The position numbers and the translations under genes are program-made. 64,000 nt of DNA. Source: Pacificibacter marinus (GTDB lineage Bacteria; Pseudomonadota; Alphaproteobacteria; Rhodobacterales; Rhodobacteraceae). Where the stretch lies: NCBI RefSeq assembly GCF_018860665.1, contig NZ_JAHKPK010000065.1, positions 30,432-94,431 of the forward strand, given 5' to 3'. This document shows positions 56,641-64,000 of this stretch, one piece after another. The notes below the pieces were generated by a model, which saw only the letters and a list, made by a program, of their open reading frames with translations, made no database searches and was not told the origin of the DNA. Positions within the stretch are counted from its first letter, which is position 1, and each line of letters starts with the position of its first letter.

Positions 56641-57324
56641 ATGATTTATATTGAAAATGTTTCAAAGTCCTTCGTATTGCACAACCAAGGTGCCGCAGAA
56701 ATCCCAGTGATGCGCGAGGCATCCTTGCAGGTGGCCGCTGGCGAATGTGTGGCCTTGATCGGTCAGTCAGGTGCGGGCAAATCCACGCTGATGCGCATGA
56801 TCTACGGCAACTACCTGACCGCCTCAGGTCGGATCATGATTGGCGATGTCGATGTGGCAAAAGCCGCCCCGCGCGAGATCATTCAGCTGCGCCGCCGCAC
56901 GCTTGGTTATGTCAGTCAGTTTCTGCGCGTCGTCCCAAGGGTGTCGACTTTGGATGTTGTGGCCGAACCACTGTGGTCCACAGGCACCGACCGCGATGTC
57001 GCGATTAAACACGCGAAGGGCCTGTTGGAGCGTTTGAATATCCCTGAACGTCTCTGGGCGCTCAGCCCCACAACATTTTCAGGCGGCGAACAGCAACGCG
57101 TCAACATCGCGCGCGGCTTTGCCTATCAATACCCTGCCCTGTTGCTGGACGAACCAACCGCAAGTCTTGATCCGACCAACCGCGCAACTGTGCTGGATAT
57201 GGTGTCGGAAGCCAAAGCACGCGGAGCGGCGATCATCGGGATTTTTCACGACCATGCGGCGCGCGATGCAATCTGCGACCGCCAATTGGATGTGACTCAA
57301 TTCACCCCGGGATTGGCAGCATGA
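56641..57324 (+). CDS. phnL: C-P lyase ABC-type protein PhnL
   Basis: A 227-residue ABC ATPase that docks on PhnK and the core in E. coli. GQSGAGKST, FSGGEQQRVNIARGF, LLLDEPTASLD and the H-loop IFHDHAARD are visible. No membrane partner exists in the locus, in line with a non-transport role. It overlaps phnN by 4 bp. Confidence 0.95.
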   Translation: MIYIENVSKSFVLHNQGAAEIPVMREASLQVAAGECVALIGQSGAGKSTLMRMIYGNYLTASGRIMIGDVDVAKAAPREIIQLRRRTLGYVSQFLRVVPRVSTLDVVAEPLWSTGTDRDVAIKHAKGLLERLNIPERLWALSPTTFSGGEQQRVNIARGFAYQYPALLLDEPTASLDPTNRATVLDMVSEAKARGAAIIGIFHDHAARDAICDRQLDVTQFTPGLAA

Positions 57325-57860
57325 GCGGACGCCTTATCGCCATCGTCGGGCCGTCAGGCGTTGGCAAAGACAGCGTTATGGCGGCTTTGCTGGCGCATGA
57401 TCCGCGGTTCAAACTGGCGCGGCGCGTTATCACCCGCCCCAGTGATGCGGGGGGCGAAGACTTTGACGGCGTGAGTGAGGCTGCATTCTTGGCACGCGAG
57501 GCCGCAGGTGATTTTGCTCTCAGCTGGCCAGCCCATGGCTTACATTATGCCATTCCTGCCGAAGTCGATCTTTTGTTGCAAGACGGATATGATGTGCTGG
57601 CCAATCTGTCGCGCTCTGTTTTGACCCAAGCCAAAACGCGCTTTGACCGGTTTGACGTGATCAATTTGACAGCCAAACGCGCGGTTCTGGCCAAGCGCTT
57701 GACCGCCCGGGGGCGCGAGACGGCAGAACAAATCGCAATGCGTCTTGATCGCGTCGCCACATTGCCCGCTGGCATAGACGCCCATGAGATCGACAACAGC
57801 GGCGCACTGTCCGACACTGTACAGGCCGTGATGACCAGCCTTTATCCGGTCAAAGCGTAG
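57321..57860 (+). CDS. phnN: Ribose 1,5-bisphosphate phosphokinase
   Basis: A 179-residue kinase that turns ribose 1,5-bisphosphate into PRPP, the last step of phosphonate sugar salvage. P-loop GPSGVGKDS and RVITRPSDAGGEDFDGVS are guanylate-kinase-like PhnN marks. It ends the phnG-N operon and overlaps the 3' end of the convergent DUF1045 gene by 19 bp. Confidence 0.93.
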   Translation: MSGRLIAIVGPSGVGKDSVMAALLAHDPRFKLARRVITRPSDAGGEDFDGVSEAAFLAREAAGDFALSWPAHGLHYAIPAEVDLLLQDGYDVLANLSRSVLTQAKTRFDRFDVINLTAKRAVLAKRLTARGRETAEQIAMRLDRVATLPAGIDAHEIDNSGALSDTVQAVMTSLYPVKA

Positions 57861-58516
57861 CGGTGGATTTGATGAAACATGCCATCAGAATCCTGCCCCA
57901 TGACCGTGATCGCATCGATCATGAACGGGGACGGAACGACGGGCGTCACCAGCGGCGCGAGCTTGGTCATAACCGTTGTCGCTGCCTCTTTGGGCAAGCT
58001 GCCGCTCAAGGTCAGATGAAAATGGAAGTCCTCAAAGATAAAAGGATACCCCCAGTCCAGCATTTGCTGATCTTGGCGCGCACTCAACAATGCTTTGCGA
58101 CGTCGTGCGATATCAGCTTCGGTCAAGGGTGCACGCAAGTGATCGAAATCTTTGACAATTGCAGCAGCAAACCCTTGCAAGGTCGCATTGGCGGCCTCAG
58201 GTCGCAAAGCGACGAACCCACGATCATCGCGCAACTCAAGCGCGCCTATATCAAAAGCGGCCTGCCCCTTGGCAAAGGTTTCGGCAACGCGGCTCACTTG
58301 ATCCAAACTTGCCCCATCCGCCAATCGAAACGGCGCTTTCAGCGTGGCGTGCAGCCCGTATTTACGCGGCGTTGCGGTGATCTTCGCCACATCAACACCA
58401 GCGACATCGCAGTGCGACAGCCGACAGCCTTGTGCGCTGTCCCACCCCAACCAAGCCGCGCCAAAAGCGGCCAGATCACCGCTCGGCGTGTAAAAAATTG
58501 CATACCGTTCAAACAT
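57842..58516 (-). CDS. DUF1045 phn-operon protein, 2H phosphoesterase-like
   Basis: A 224-residue protein of the DUF1045 family found in phosphonate operons. Two HxT motifs, H56-A-T58 (GLHATLKAPF) and H167-L-T169 (FHFHLTLSG), mark the 2H phosphoesterase fold that opens cyclic phosphates. PhnP, which opens the cyclic ribose phosphate after C-P cleavage, is absent from the locus, so this protein could supply that step; this is inference. The start at 58516 follows GGAGGAAA. It is divergent from phnM. Confidence 0.85.
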   Translation of the reverse strand: MFERYAIFYTPSGDLAAFGAAWLGWDSAQGCRLSHCDVAGVDVAKITATPRKYGLHATLKAPFRLADGASLDQVSRVAETFAKGQAAFDIGALELRDDRGFVALRPEAANATLQGFAAAIVKDFDHLRAPLTEADIARRRKALLSARQDQQMLDWGYPFIFEDFHFHLTLSGSLPKEAATTVMTKLAPLVTPVVPSPFMIDAITVMGQDSDGMFHQIHRYALTG

Positions 58517-58566
58517 TTTCTTTCCTCCGCAGAGCCAACCATCTGCCAAAGCCGTGTGACATTGCC

Positions 58567-59712
58567 ATGACAAACCATACCATTTTCGCCAATGCCAATC
58601 TTATTTTGAACGATGAAGTCGTTCGAGGCTCTTTGCAGGTCAAAGACGGGATCATCACCGATATCGATACTGGCTCAGCCGTGCCTTCCGGTGCGATTGA
58701 TCTGGGCGGCGACTATCTGGCCCCCGGTATGGTCGAATTGCACACCGACAATTTAGAACGCCATCTGGCCCCGCGTCCCAAAGTGGACTGGCCGCATCGC
58801 GCCGCGATTTTGGCCCATGATCGCGAGCTTGCGGGCACTGGCATCACCACAGTATTTGACGCGGTACGGGTGGGGTCGATCATTTCAGGGTCCAGCAAAA
58901 GCTACGGCAAATACGCACGCCAAGTGACTGATGAAATTCTTGCTATACGTGCCACAGGTACTCTTAGGATCAGCCATCACATCCACCTGCGGGCCGAAAT
59001 ATGTTCTGAAACCTTGGTCGAAGAATTGGCTGAATTCACAGCGGACGACCGCATCGGCATTGTATCGATGATGGATCACACACCGGGACAGCGTCAGTTC
59101 AAAGACATTTCGAAATTTGAAACCTATGTGCGTGGCAAGCACAATTATGGCGACCAAGAATTCCGAGACTACGTTGATTTCCTTTACGGGCTGCAAGACC
59201 GTTTGGGCGCGTCCCATGAGGCAGCGACCGTGGCGGCCGCTGCGCGGCTTGGCGCGACCTTGGCCAGCCATGATGACACCACTGCACAACAGGTTGTCAC
59301 CAGCCATGGCTACGGCGTTTCTATGGCCGAATTTCCGACAACAATTGAAGCTGCAAACGCCTGCCATGCCCAAGGTATCGCAACCATCATGGGCGCGCCG
59401 AACCTTATTCGCGGCGGGTCGCATTCAGGCAATGTAGCGGCCTATGAACTGGCGCAACTGGACCGTTTGGATATTTTGTCGTCTGACTATGTGCCCTCTG
59501 GCCTATTGATGGCAGCGGTTCAACTTGGCGAGCTTTGGGGGGACTTGGCGCGCGGAATAAAAACCGTGACGGCGCATCCTGCCAAAGCTGTAGGGTTAAC
59601 CGACCGAGGATCACTCAGTATCGATCAACGCGCTGACCTTATTCGATTTTCGGTCATGGATGGCACCCCCGTTTTAAACGAAACATGGAGCGCTGGCCAA
59701 CGGGTGGCTTAA
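58567..59712 (+). CDS. phnM: RPnTP hydrolase PhnM
   Basis: A 381-residue amidohydrolase-fold enzyme that removes pyrophosphate from the ribose phosphonate triphosphate before C-P cleavage. LAPGMVELHTDNLERHLAPR holds the metal-binding segment; MMDHTPGQRQF and ASHDDTT follow. The start at 58567 is right before MTNHTIFANANL; the longer frame would run into the divergent DUF1045 gene. It is separated from phnN by DUF1045 and so has its own promoter. Confidence 0.95.
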   Translation: MTNHTIFANANLILNDEVVRGSLQVKDGIITDIDTGSAVPSGAIDLGGDYLAPGMVELHTDNLERHLAPRPKVDWPHRAAILAHDRELAGTGITTVFDAVRVGSIISGSSKSYGKYARQVTDEILAIRATGTLRISHHIHLRAEICSETLVEELAEFTADDRIGIVSMMDHTPGQRQFKDISKFETYVRGKHNYGDQEFRDYVDFLYGLQDRLGASHEAATVAAAARLGATLASHDDTTAQQVVTSHGYGVSMAEFPTTIEAANACHAQGIATIMGAPNLIRGGSHSGNVAAYELAQLDRLDILSSDYVPSGLLMAAVQLGELWGDLARGIKTVTAHPAKAVGLTDRGSLSIDQRADLIRFSVMDGTPVLNETWSAGQRVA

Positions 59713-60097
59713 GCGTTACGTGCCAGATTGCGAAACGCGCCTGTGCGCAAGAGTACAGGTCAGTCAACAGACGGATAGCCGATTGGTTTTGGCTTTTCTT
59801 GATAACTGCTTAATTGTTTTCAAATTCAGAACCAGTGCCACCTCGGCGATTTCTGAGGTGGCACTGCAACCGTTCTTCAGGCCTGTGTTGAACGGTTGCA
59901 CAGACCTCTTGGGAATGTTCCGAGGCTCAGCAGCCTCACCTGCTGGATGACGCAGCCGATACATCCCATTCACAGAGATGGGGTCCGAAATCCAATGCTG
60001 CGTTTCGATCGTCGTGCCAGTGTTGGGCAAATTAAACCTGCTCTCAAAAGCCATAGCTGACACGACAATCCCACCCCAGTGGTGACGCTTGTTTTGA
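59713..60097. other. Intergenic region downstream of phnM
   Basis: 385 bp between the convergent phnM and anchor genes. It holds two adjoining perfect hairpins (59834-59900, listed separately). A minus-strand frame (59764-60063) is open but has no ribosome site and no recognisable pattern. No clear terminator with a T-run is visible. Confidence 0.4.
59834..59900. repeat. Two adjoining perfect 11-bp inverted repeats
   Basis: AGTGCCACCTC (59834-59844) pairs with GAGGTGGCACT (59855-59865). TGCAACCGTTC (59865-59875) pairs with GAACGGTTGCA (59890-59900), with CAGGCCTG in its loop. The stems share one base at 59865. Neither is followed by a T-run. The arrangement suggests a structured RNA or an end of a decayed mobile element. 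Confidence 0.6.
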
Positions 60098-60739
60098 TTA
60101 AAACGCTTCGTTGGTGACGACCTCGCCGTTAATGGCGCGGTACATTTCTTTGCTCTCGTCCCAATACCCGCTGATGGAGAGGCGTACCGTAATGGGGCCT
60201 TCTTCGATATTCATAAAGTAGAACCCGTGGTAGCCCGCAAACGGCGCAGTGAAAGAGCCGCTTTGGGTCAAACCCTCACCTCTGGCATAGGCCATTTCAA
60301 ACCCTTCGGGAAAATTCACAGCGTCGTCAGATGAGGGATGCCCGTGGAAATCATAATAGACGCCATCGCCCTGCGCCTCCAACACCTGCCACGAATAGAC
60401 GAATGTTGTGTCGGCGGGCATGACGAATTTATATTCAACCTCGCCGTAATCCTCGATCTGGATATCGATGACCTCGCTGTGAAAAGGCGCATCTTCAAGA
60501 TGGATCAGGCCTTGCACAGATTGGTCTATCCGTTCTGCTGTCGGGTCGTAATCGCCCACATTGAACGACAGATCGCCATCAAACTGCGCGATGGTAATGG
60601 GCTTAGTGGACAAAGCGTCCAAACCGAACGTTTCACCCAATCCCGTTGGGTCAATACCGTATTCAGCAGGTAAGACAGCGATAACCAATAAGGCGCCGCC
60701 CGCAAAGGCACCAAGGGTGAGTTTCGTGGTAAGGTTCAT
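60098..60739 (-). CDS. Transmembrane anchor protein
   Basis: A 213-residue protein with one N-terminal helix (about 8-24) followed by LPAEYGIDPTGLGE, the hallmark of the 'transmembrane anchor protein' family often found near metal-resistance and HupE-type genes. The rest is periplasmic, with a beta-rich part holding HGHPSSDDA and SGSFTAPFAGYHGFYF. The function is not established. The start at 60739 follows GGAGA. It is the last gene of a five-gene minus-strand operon. Confidence 0.75.
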   Translation of the reverse strand: MNLTTKLTLGAFAGGALLVIAVLPAEYGIDPTGLGETFGLDALSTKPITIAQFDGDLSFNVGDYDPTAERIDQSVQGLIHLEDAPFHSEVIDIQIEDYGEVEYKFVMPADTTFVYSWQVLEAQGDGVYYDFHGHPSSDDAVNFPEGFEMAYARGEGLTQSGSFTAPFAGYHGFYFMNIEEGPITVRLSISGYWDESKEMYRAINGEVVTNEAF

Positions 60740-60752
60740 GATGGTGTCTCCG

Positions 60753-61439
60753 TTATGTGGTGAAATAGCCAACCGTTTGCATGCCAAACAGGGTCAGCCC
60801 TGCGGCAAACAACACGACGTTCGCAGTTGTTGAAATGGATGGAAAATGGGGCCGATTGCGCAGCCAGGCCAAGGTCCCGAACAAGAGCGTCAGCGCGATC
60901 ACTTGGCCCAGTTCAACGCCAAAGTTGAAGGCCAGCATATTCGCGATCAACCCGTCTGGGGACAGCGCAAGATCCTGTAGCTTGCTCGACAGGCCAAACC
61001 CATGCACCAACCCGAATCCGAAAACGGCAATCTTGGGGTCGCAAAATCGGATAAGGCGCAGATTTTCAAGTGCTTTATAGCAAACAGACAATCCGATAAT
61101 GGCATCAATGACATAAGGATTCACCTGCACGCCTGTGAGCACGCCCGCAAGCAATGTGATCGAATGCCCCAACGCAAACAGGCTGACAAATGTCACCACA
61201 TCTCGCAGCTTGCCCAAAAAGAAAATCACGCCAGCCAGATACAGCAGATGATCGTATCCAGTGACCATATGCTTGGCCCCTAAGTAAATATATGGGCCGA
61301 GGTGAACACCTGAGGCGCTTGCCAGAAACCCCTGATCTTGCGCAGCAACGCCGTGAGCCGAAGCTGTTGAGGCGATGCAAAGCCCTGCAATCAGTATCCA
61401 CAAAGACAAAGCTCCGCTCGATTTACAGGTCTTCGACAT
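60753..61439 (-). CDS. HupE/UreJ-like membrane protein
   Basis: A 228-residue membrane protein. A signal peptide is predicted (1-28, ending STASA), so the mature protein would begin HGVAAQ. Then come about six helices with KHMVTGYDHLLYLAGVIFF, ALGHSITLLAG and FGLVHGFGLSSKL, the conserved His-rich helices of the HupE/UreJ_2 family. Members are linked to nickel, cobalt or copper handling. It overlaps the next upstream gene by 17 bp. Confidence 0.85.
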   Translation of the reverse strand: MSKTCKSSGALSLWILIAGLCIASTASAHGVAAQDQGFLASASGVHLGPYIYLGAKHMVTGYDHLLYLAGVIFFLGKLRDVVTFVSLFALGHSITLLAGVLTGVQVNPYVIDAIIGLSVCYKALENLRLIRFCDPKIAVFGFGLVHGFGLSSKLQDLALSPDGLIANMLAFNFGVELGQVIALTLLFGTLAWLRNRPHFPSISTTANVVLFAAGLTLFGMQTVGYFTT

Positions 61440-61920
61440 AAGGAATAAACCGCCCCAAAATGATGACGCAGGTCCACAAAGTCAGCGACAGCCAAGCCAC
61501 GGTTTTTGCGCCATTGGTCAGATTTTGCGAGGTCACGCCGCGGTCCATCTGCGGTTTGATCCGACGCACGAAATACGCGGTATTCAGGCCAGCAAGAACG
61601 ATCAAACCCATCTTGGTCCAAAACGCATAGTTCACAAGATAGCGATCGGAATCCCCCACCACGAACAGCGCTCCAGACATCAGATTGATCGCAAAGCCAA
61701 TCAGGGCAAAGCGCACAAACAGATCGACGCGCGCGATTGGCACGGATTTGGCAAAACCAACCACACGCAAATCGACCACAATCAGCGACCCGAACAGCAG
61801 GCACAGCCCAATGAAATGCGCCATTTCCAAAAACGGAAACAGATAGGCGTTGGTCATGATAAACCCGCTGAGCGCCGTTGAATTCAAGGTATCGATGACC
61901 CAGTTGAGCAAGGTATTCAT
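61423..61920 (-). CDS. Four-helix membrane protein, DUF6644-like (paralogue B)
   Basis: A 165-residue protein with four predicted helices. LEMAHFIGLCLLFGSLIVVD and GFAINLMSGALFVVGDSD align with the gene upstream (SLHAVGMATLVGVAL, GFILNLLSGSALFCGNA), so the two are tandem paralogues. Each has a histidine in the second helix that could bind heme or metal. It lies between its paralogue and HupE, which it overlaps. The DUF6644 name is from memory of the pattern and is not certain. Confidence 0.65.
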   Translation of the reverse strand: MNTLLNWVIDTLNSTALSGFIMTNAYLFPFLEMAHFIGLCLLFGSLIVVDLRVVGFAKSVPIARVDLFVRFALIGFAINLMSGALFVVGDSDRYLVNYAFWTKMGLIVLAGLNTAYFVRRIKPQMDRGVTSQNLTNGAKTVAWLSLTLWTCVIILGRFIPYVEDL

Positions 61921-61932
61921 ATCATGTTCCCC

Positions 61933-62391
61933 TTAAGACCAATAACCGATGAGACGGCCAAAAATGATCGCGACGATCCATGTTGCCATTGCCAATGCAG
62001 CAAGTTTGCGATGCGCGGGCGAAACCTCATCCGTGCGTTTGACGCAGATTTGCACCAACCGCCATGTGAGCGCCAAACCGATAAAGACCAACACGATTTT
62101 GATACGGAACGCCCAGTTGAAAAACAGCTCAGACGCATTGCCGCAAAACAGCGCGCTGCCCGACAACAAATTCAGTATGAAGCCACCTAGAGCCACGCGC
62201 CAATAGGGTGCCATAGAGGTCACGGGGATGTTTGGGGCAAAGCCCAAAACACGAATTGTCAGCATCAAAGCCACACCCACAAGGGTCGCCATGCCAACCG
62301 CGTGAAGCGAGAGAACAATGGGATAGCCCCATTGGGTGCTGGAGACCGTCAATCCGACGATTGAATCCTCCAGCCAAAATAGCATTTCCAT
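61933..62391 (-). CDS. Four-helix membrane protein, DUF6644-like (paralogue A)
   Basis: A 152-residue four-helix protein, paralogue of the next gene (12 bp downstream). Conserved points are the intramembrane histidine in VLSLHAVGMATL, R-L-G-F after helix 2, and LNLLSGSALF. I start it at 62391 (MEMLFWLEDS); ATG 62409 is in frame and possible. Second gene of the operon after DUF6152. Confidence 0.65.
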   Translation of the reverse strand: MEMLFWLEDSIVGLTVSSTQWGYPIVLSLHAVGMATLVGVALMLTIRVLGFAPNIPVTSMAPYWRVALGGFILNLLSGSALFCGNASELFFNWAFRIKIVLVFIGLALTWRLVQICVKRTDEVSPAHRKLAALAMATWIVAIIFGRLIGYWS

Positions 62392-62508
62392 ATCATGTCT
62401 TTCTGTCAACGATCGTGCCCCGCCGCGTAAGACGGCGTCGGCAGGCGGGGCAATTTAATCTGTTCCTGAATGAAAAGCGTTGAGGCCGCGATTGTGCGGC
62501 CCCATAGA

Positions 62509-63645
62509 TTACTCTGCAGTCTCTGAGCGTTCTTCAGTCAGGTCATCACAGGCGTAGTCTTCATAGGCATCACTGGTGAGCGTGACCGTGTCTGACCCTG
62601 AGATCGGAGCCTCAAGATAGATCGGATCCTCAAACGTATAGTTTCGCGTCAAAACGGTGCCGTCATCGTTTAGCGTAAACGTTTCAGTCACGACCAATTC
62701 AGGGCTGTTTTTCACAGGAGATGGTGGGCCACCACGCGCGCCTTCAGGGCGCGCAGGCCGTTCTGCTGCATCATCATCGCCGCCTTCAGGACGCGCAGCG
62801 GGGCCTTCTCCATCACTCATGGGAGCGTTGATCCACCCCTCATCGAATCCTGTCGTGGTCACGATCAAAGTGTCATCAGCCCATTCACCCGTTGAAAACC
62901 CAGCGCGATTTGCCACGTAATCGTCCGGCATTTCTGTGCCATCAAGATAGATCGTGCGCTCAAGGTCCATAAACCCGTAAGTCATTTTGATTTGATCGTC
63001 GCCTTGCTCAATTGTGTTCACCATCTGGTCAAACCACCAATCCAGCACGATATTTGTGGCTTCACATTGATAGCGCGGGTTGTCATCCGAGGTCGCCCCC
63101 TCAACTGCGGCAGCCCCTGCTTCGGTGAGGACCACTTCGGAGCGACCACCACCACCGGGAGGTGCGCCCGCTTCGCGTACCATGGCCCAGTTGCCGTCAA
63201 TGTTGGGTGTACCGTCATCGCGCTCTGTTTGGCGCTGCTCAGCTTCAATCGTGCCTTGGTCGTCAAACGTGCTGTGACGTGTCGCGACAACGCCATTTTC
63301 AAAGGTGACTTGACTCATGTAACAGGTGGTCGGGTCAGTGCGGTCCGGCGACCCTACGATGGAAATCGTACTGCCGATTTCAAACATATCCGTGGTCCAG
63401 CCATTGCGTTTGAGCAAAGATCCCGATTGCAATTCGCAGCGTAGATTGACCACTTCTCCGGCCTCATTTGTGGAATCGAAATATACATAGGCATGTGGAT
63501 TCACGAGACGGATGCGTGTAATTTCGCCCGAAAGCTCAATCGTCGTGCTGGTATCGAACTGCCCACTGCTGCCGTGGTGGGCGTTGGCGGGAAGTGTTGA
63601 TGCCATGAGCACAGCCATAAGGCCCAGATTGCGTAAAGTCGCCAT
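62509..63645 (-). CDS. DUF6152-containing exported protein
   Basis: A 378-residue protein with a signal peptide (1-22, ending PANA); the mature form would begin HHGSSGQF. The N-terminal domain (about 25-135) has the DUF6152-type pattern LSGEITRIRLVNPHAYVYF. Residues 150-370 form a second, beta-rich part with an Arg/Pro/Glu/Gly-rich low-complexity stretch (about 285-320). The exposed N-terminal histidines suggest metal binding. It is first in the five-gene operon. Confidence 0.75.
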   Translation of the reverse strand: MATLRNLGLMAVLMASTLPANAHHGSSGQFDTSTTIELSGEITRIRLVNPHAYVYFDSTNEAGEVVNLRCELQSGSLLKRNGWTTDMFEIGSTISIVGSPDRTDPTTCYMSQVTFENGVVATRHSTFDDQGTIEAEQRQTERDDGTPNIDGNWAMVREAGAPPGGGGRSEVVLTEAGAAAVEGATSDDNPRYQCEATNIVLDWWFDQMVNTIEQGDDQIKMTYGFMDLERTIYLDGTEMPDDYVANRAGFSTGEWADDTLIVTTTGFDEGWINAPMSDGEGPAARPEGGDDDAAERPARPEGARGGPPSPVKNSPELVVTETFTLNDDGTVLTRNYTFEDPIYLEAPISGSDTVTLTSDAYEDYACDDLTEERSETAE

Positions 63646-64000
63646 AGTCAGAAATCCTTCAAATCTCAGTTGAACTGGCTTCGTAACCAGCCTTCCAAAA
63701 TTCTACGTGCCAGCGCTAAAATTCTGTCGGTTAAAAGTGATTTTTTATTGTCAGGATAACGGCTCCATAATCGCAGGGCAGTTTGGGACGTATACTATGC
63801 AGGCGAGAACAATGTCATTCGGCCTCAAAATTATCGTAAGTTAAGGCTGTTTTACGGTCAGTGGGTTGGCGCGCTTACTCATGACTGTCCGTCGTCATAT
63901 AAAATGGGGCATCAGAGCGGCTTGAGTATTGGAGGCTCTGGCTCGTTTGTGTGATTGATTATGCGGCTTGTTTCTGATGTTGCAAGCGGCGTTGTTTGAT
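63646..64000. other. Region upstream of the DUF6152 operon, to the window edge
   Basis: 355 bp. The operon promoter should lie in 63650-63760; an AGCGCTAA word at 63716 resembles half of the LacI-type operators at 3.1 and 12.0 kb. On the minus strand, frames open from the window edge end at about 63960 (reading KQRRLQHQKQAA and stop) or 63899. Either could be the end of an incoming gene such as a transposase; too little is visible to tell. Confidence 0.3.

Noticed and set aside
59764..60063. Minus-strand 99-codon ORF downstream of phnM
   Set aside because: It has no ribosome site, runs through both perfect hairpins and shows no family pattern.

Overview
The window is chromosomal DNA of a Roseobacter-clade alphaproteobacterium (Rhodobacterales). 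The signs are an RcGTA-type gene transfer agent cluster next to cysE, an alphaproteobacterial Fur/Mur regulator, a pyruvate dehydrogenase beta subunit with its own lipoyl domain, and a C-P lyase operon with a DUF1045 gene. I see moderate GC, tight operons, and no tRNA, rRNA or CRISPR array.

Layout. 1-3.1 kb: end of a PhzF-like gene, a TetR regulator, Fur/Mur and a COG0523 GTPase behind a perfect Zur-type palindrome. 3.2-19.5 kb: mostly central carbon and housekeeping genes (eno, a Bcr/CflA exporter, a PEBP protein, anmK, tyrS, two cyclophilins, pgk, class I aldolase, an FtsB-like protein, pdhABC, an unknown gene, cysE). eno and the aldolase carry LacI-type operator sequences; those before the aldolase are three copies at exact 21-bp steps.

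19.6-34.7 kb (minus strand): a syntenic GTA cluster from terminase to the tail-tip 'megatron' and a DUF2793 protein. It looks complete except for a 2-bp-type frameshift in the portal gene. A nested hairpin of a repeat family also found near 13.5 kb lies between the tail terminator and major tail genes.

35-45.4 kb: mltG-fabF, a PilZ protein, acpP-fabG-fabD, rpsF-rpsR-rplI with a possible pseudoknot in its leader, a small lipoprotein transglycosylase and tig. 45.7-46.5 kb: an acidic surface-type lipoprotein.

46.8-59.7 kb: a full phosphonate uptake and degradation locus: phnCDE1E2, an SDR and a hexapeptide acyltransferase, then divergent phnF, phnGHIJKLN, DUF1045 and phnM. It lacks phnP; a 2H phosphoesterase (DUF1045) sits where that activity would be needed.

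60.1-63.6 kb: a minus-strand five-gene envelope module (DUF6152, two paralogous four-helix membrane proteins, HupE/UreJ-like, transmembrane anchor protein). Two of its proteins are predicted to start with histidine after signal peptide cleavage, which suggests metal handling. This is the best candidate here for an undescribed system.
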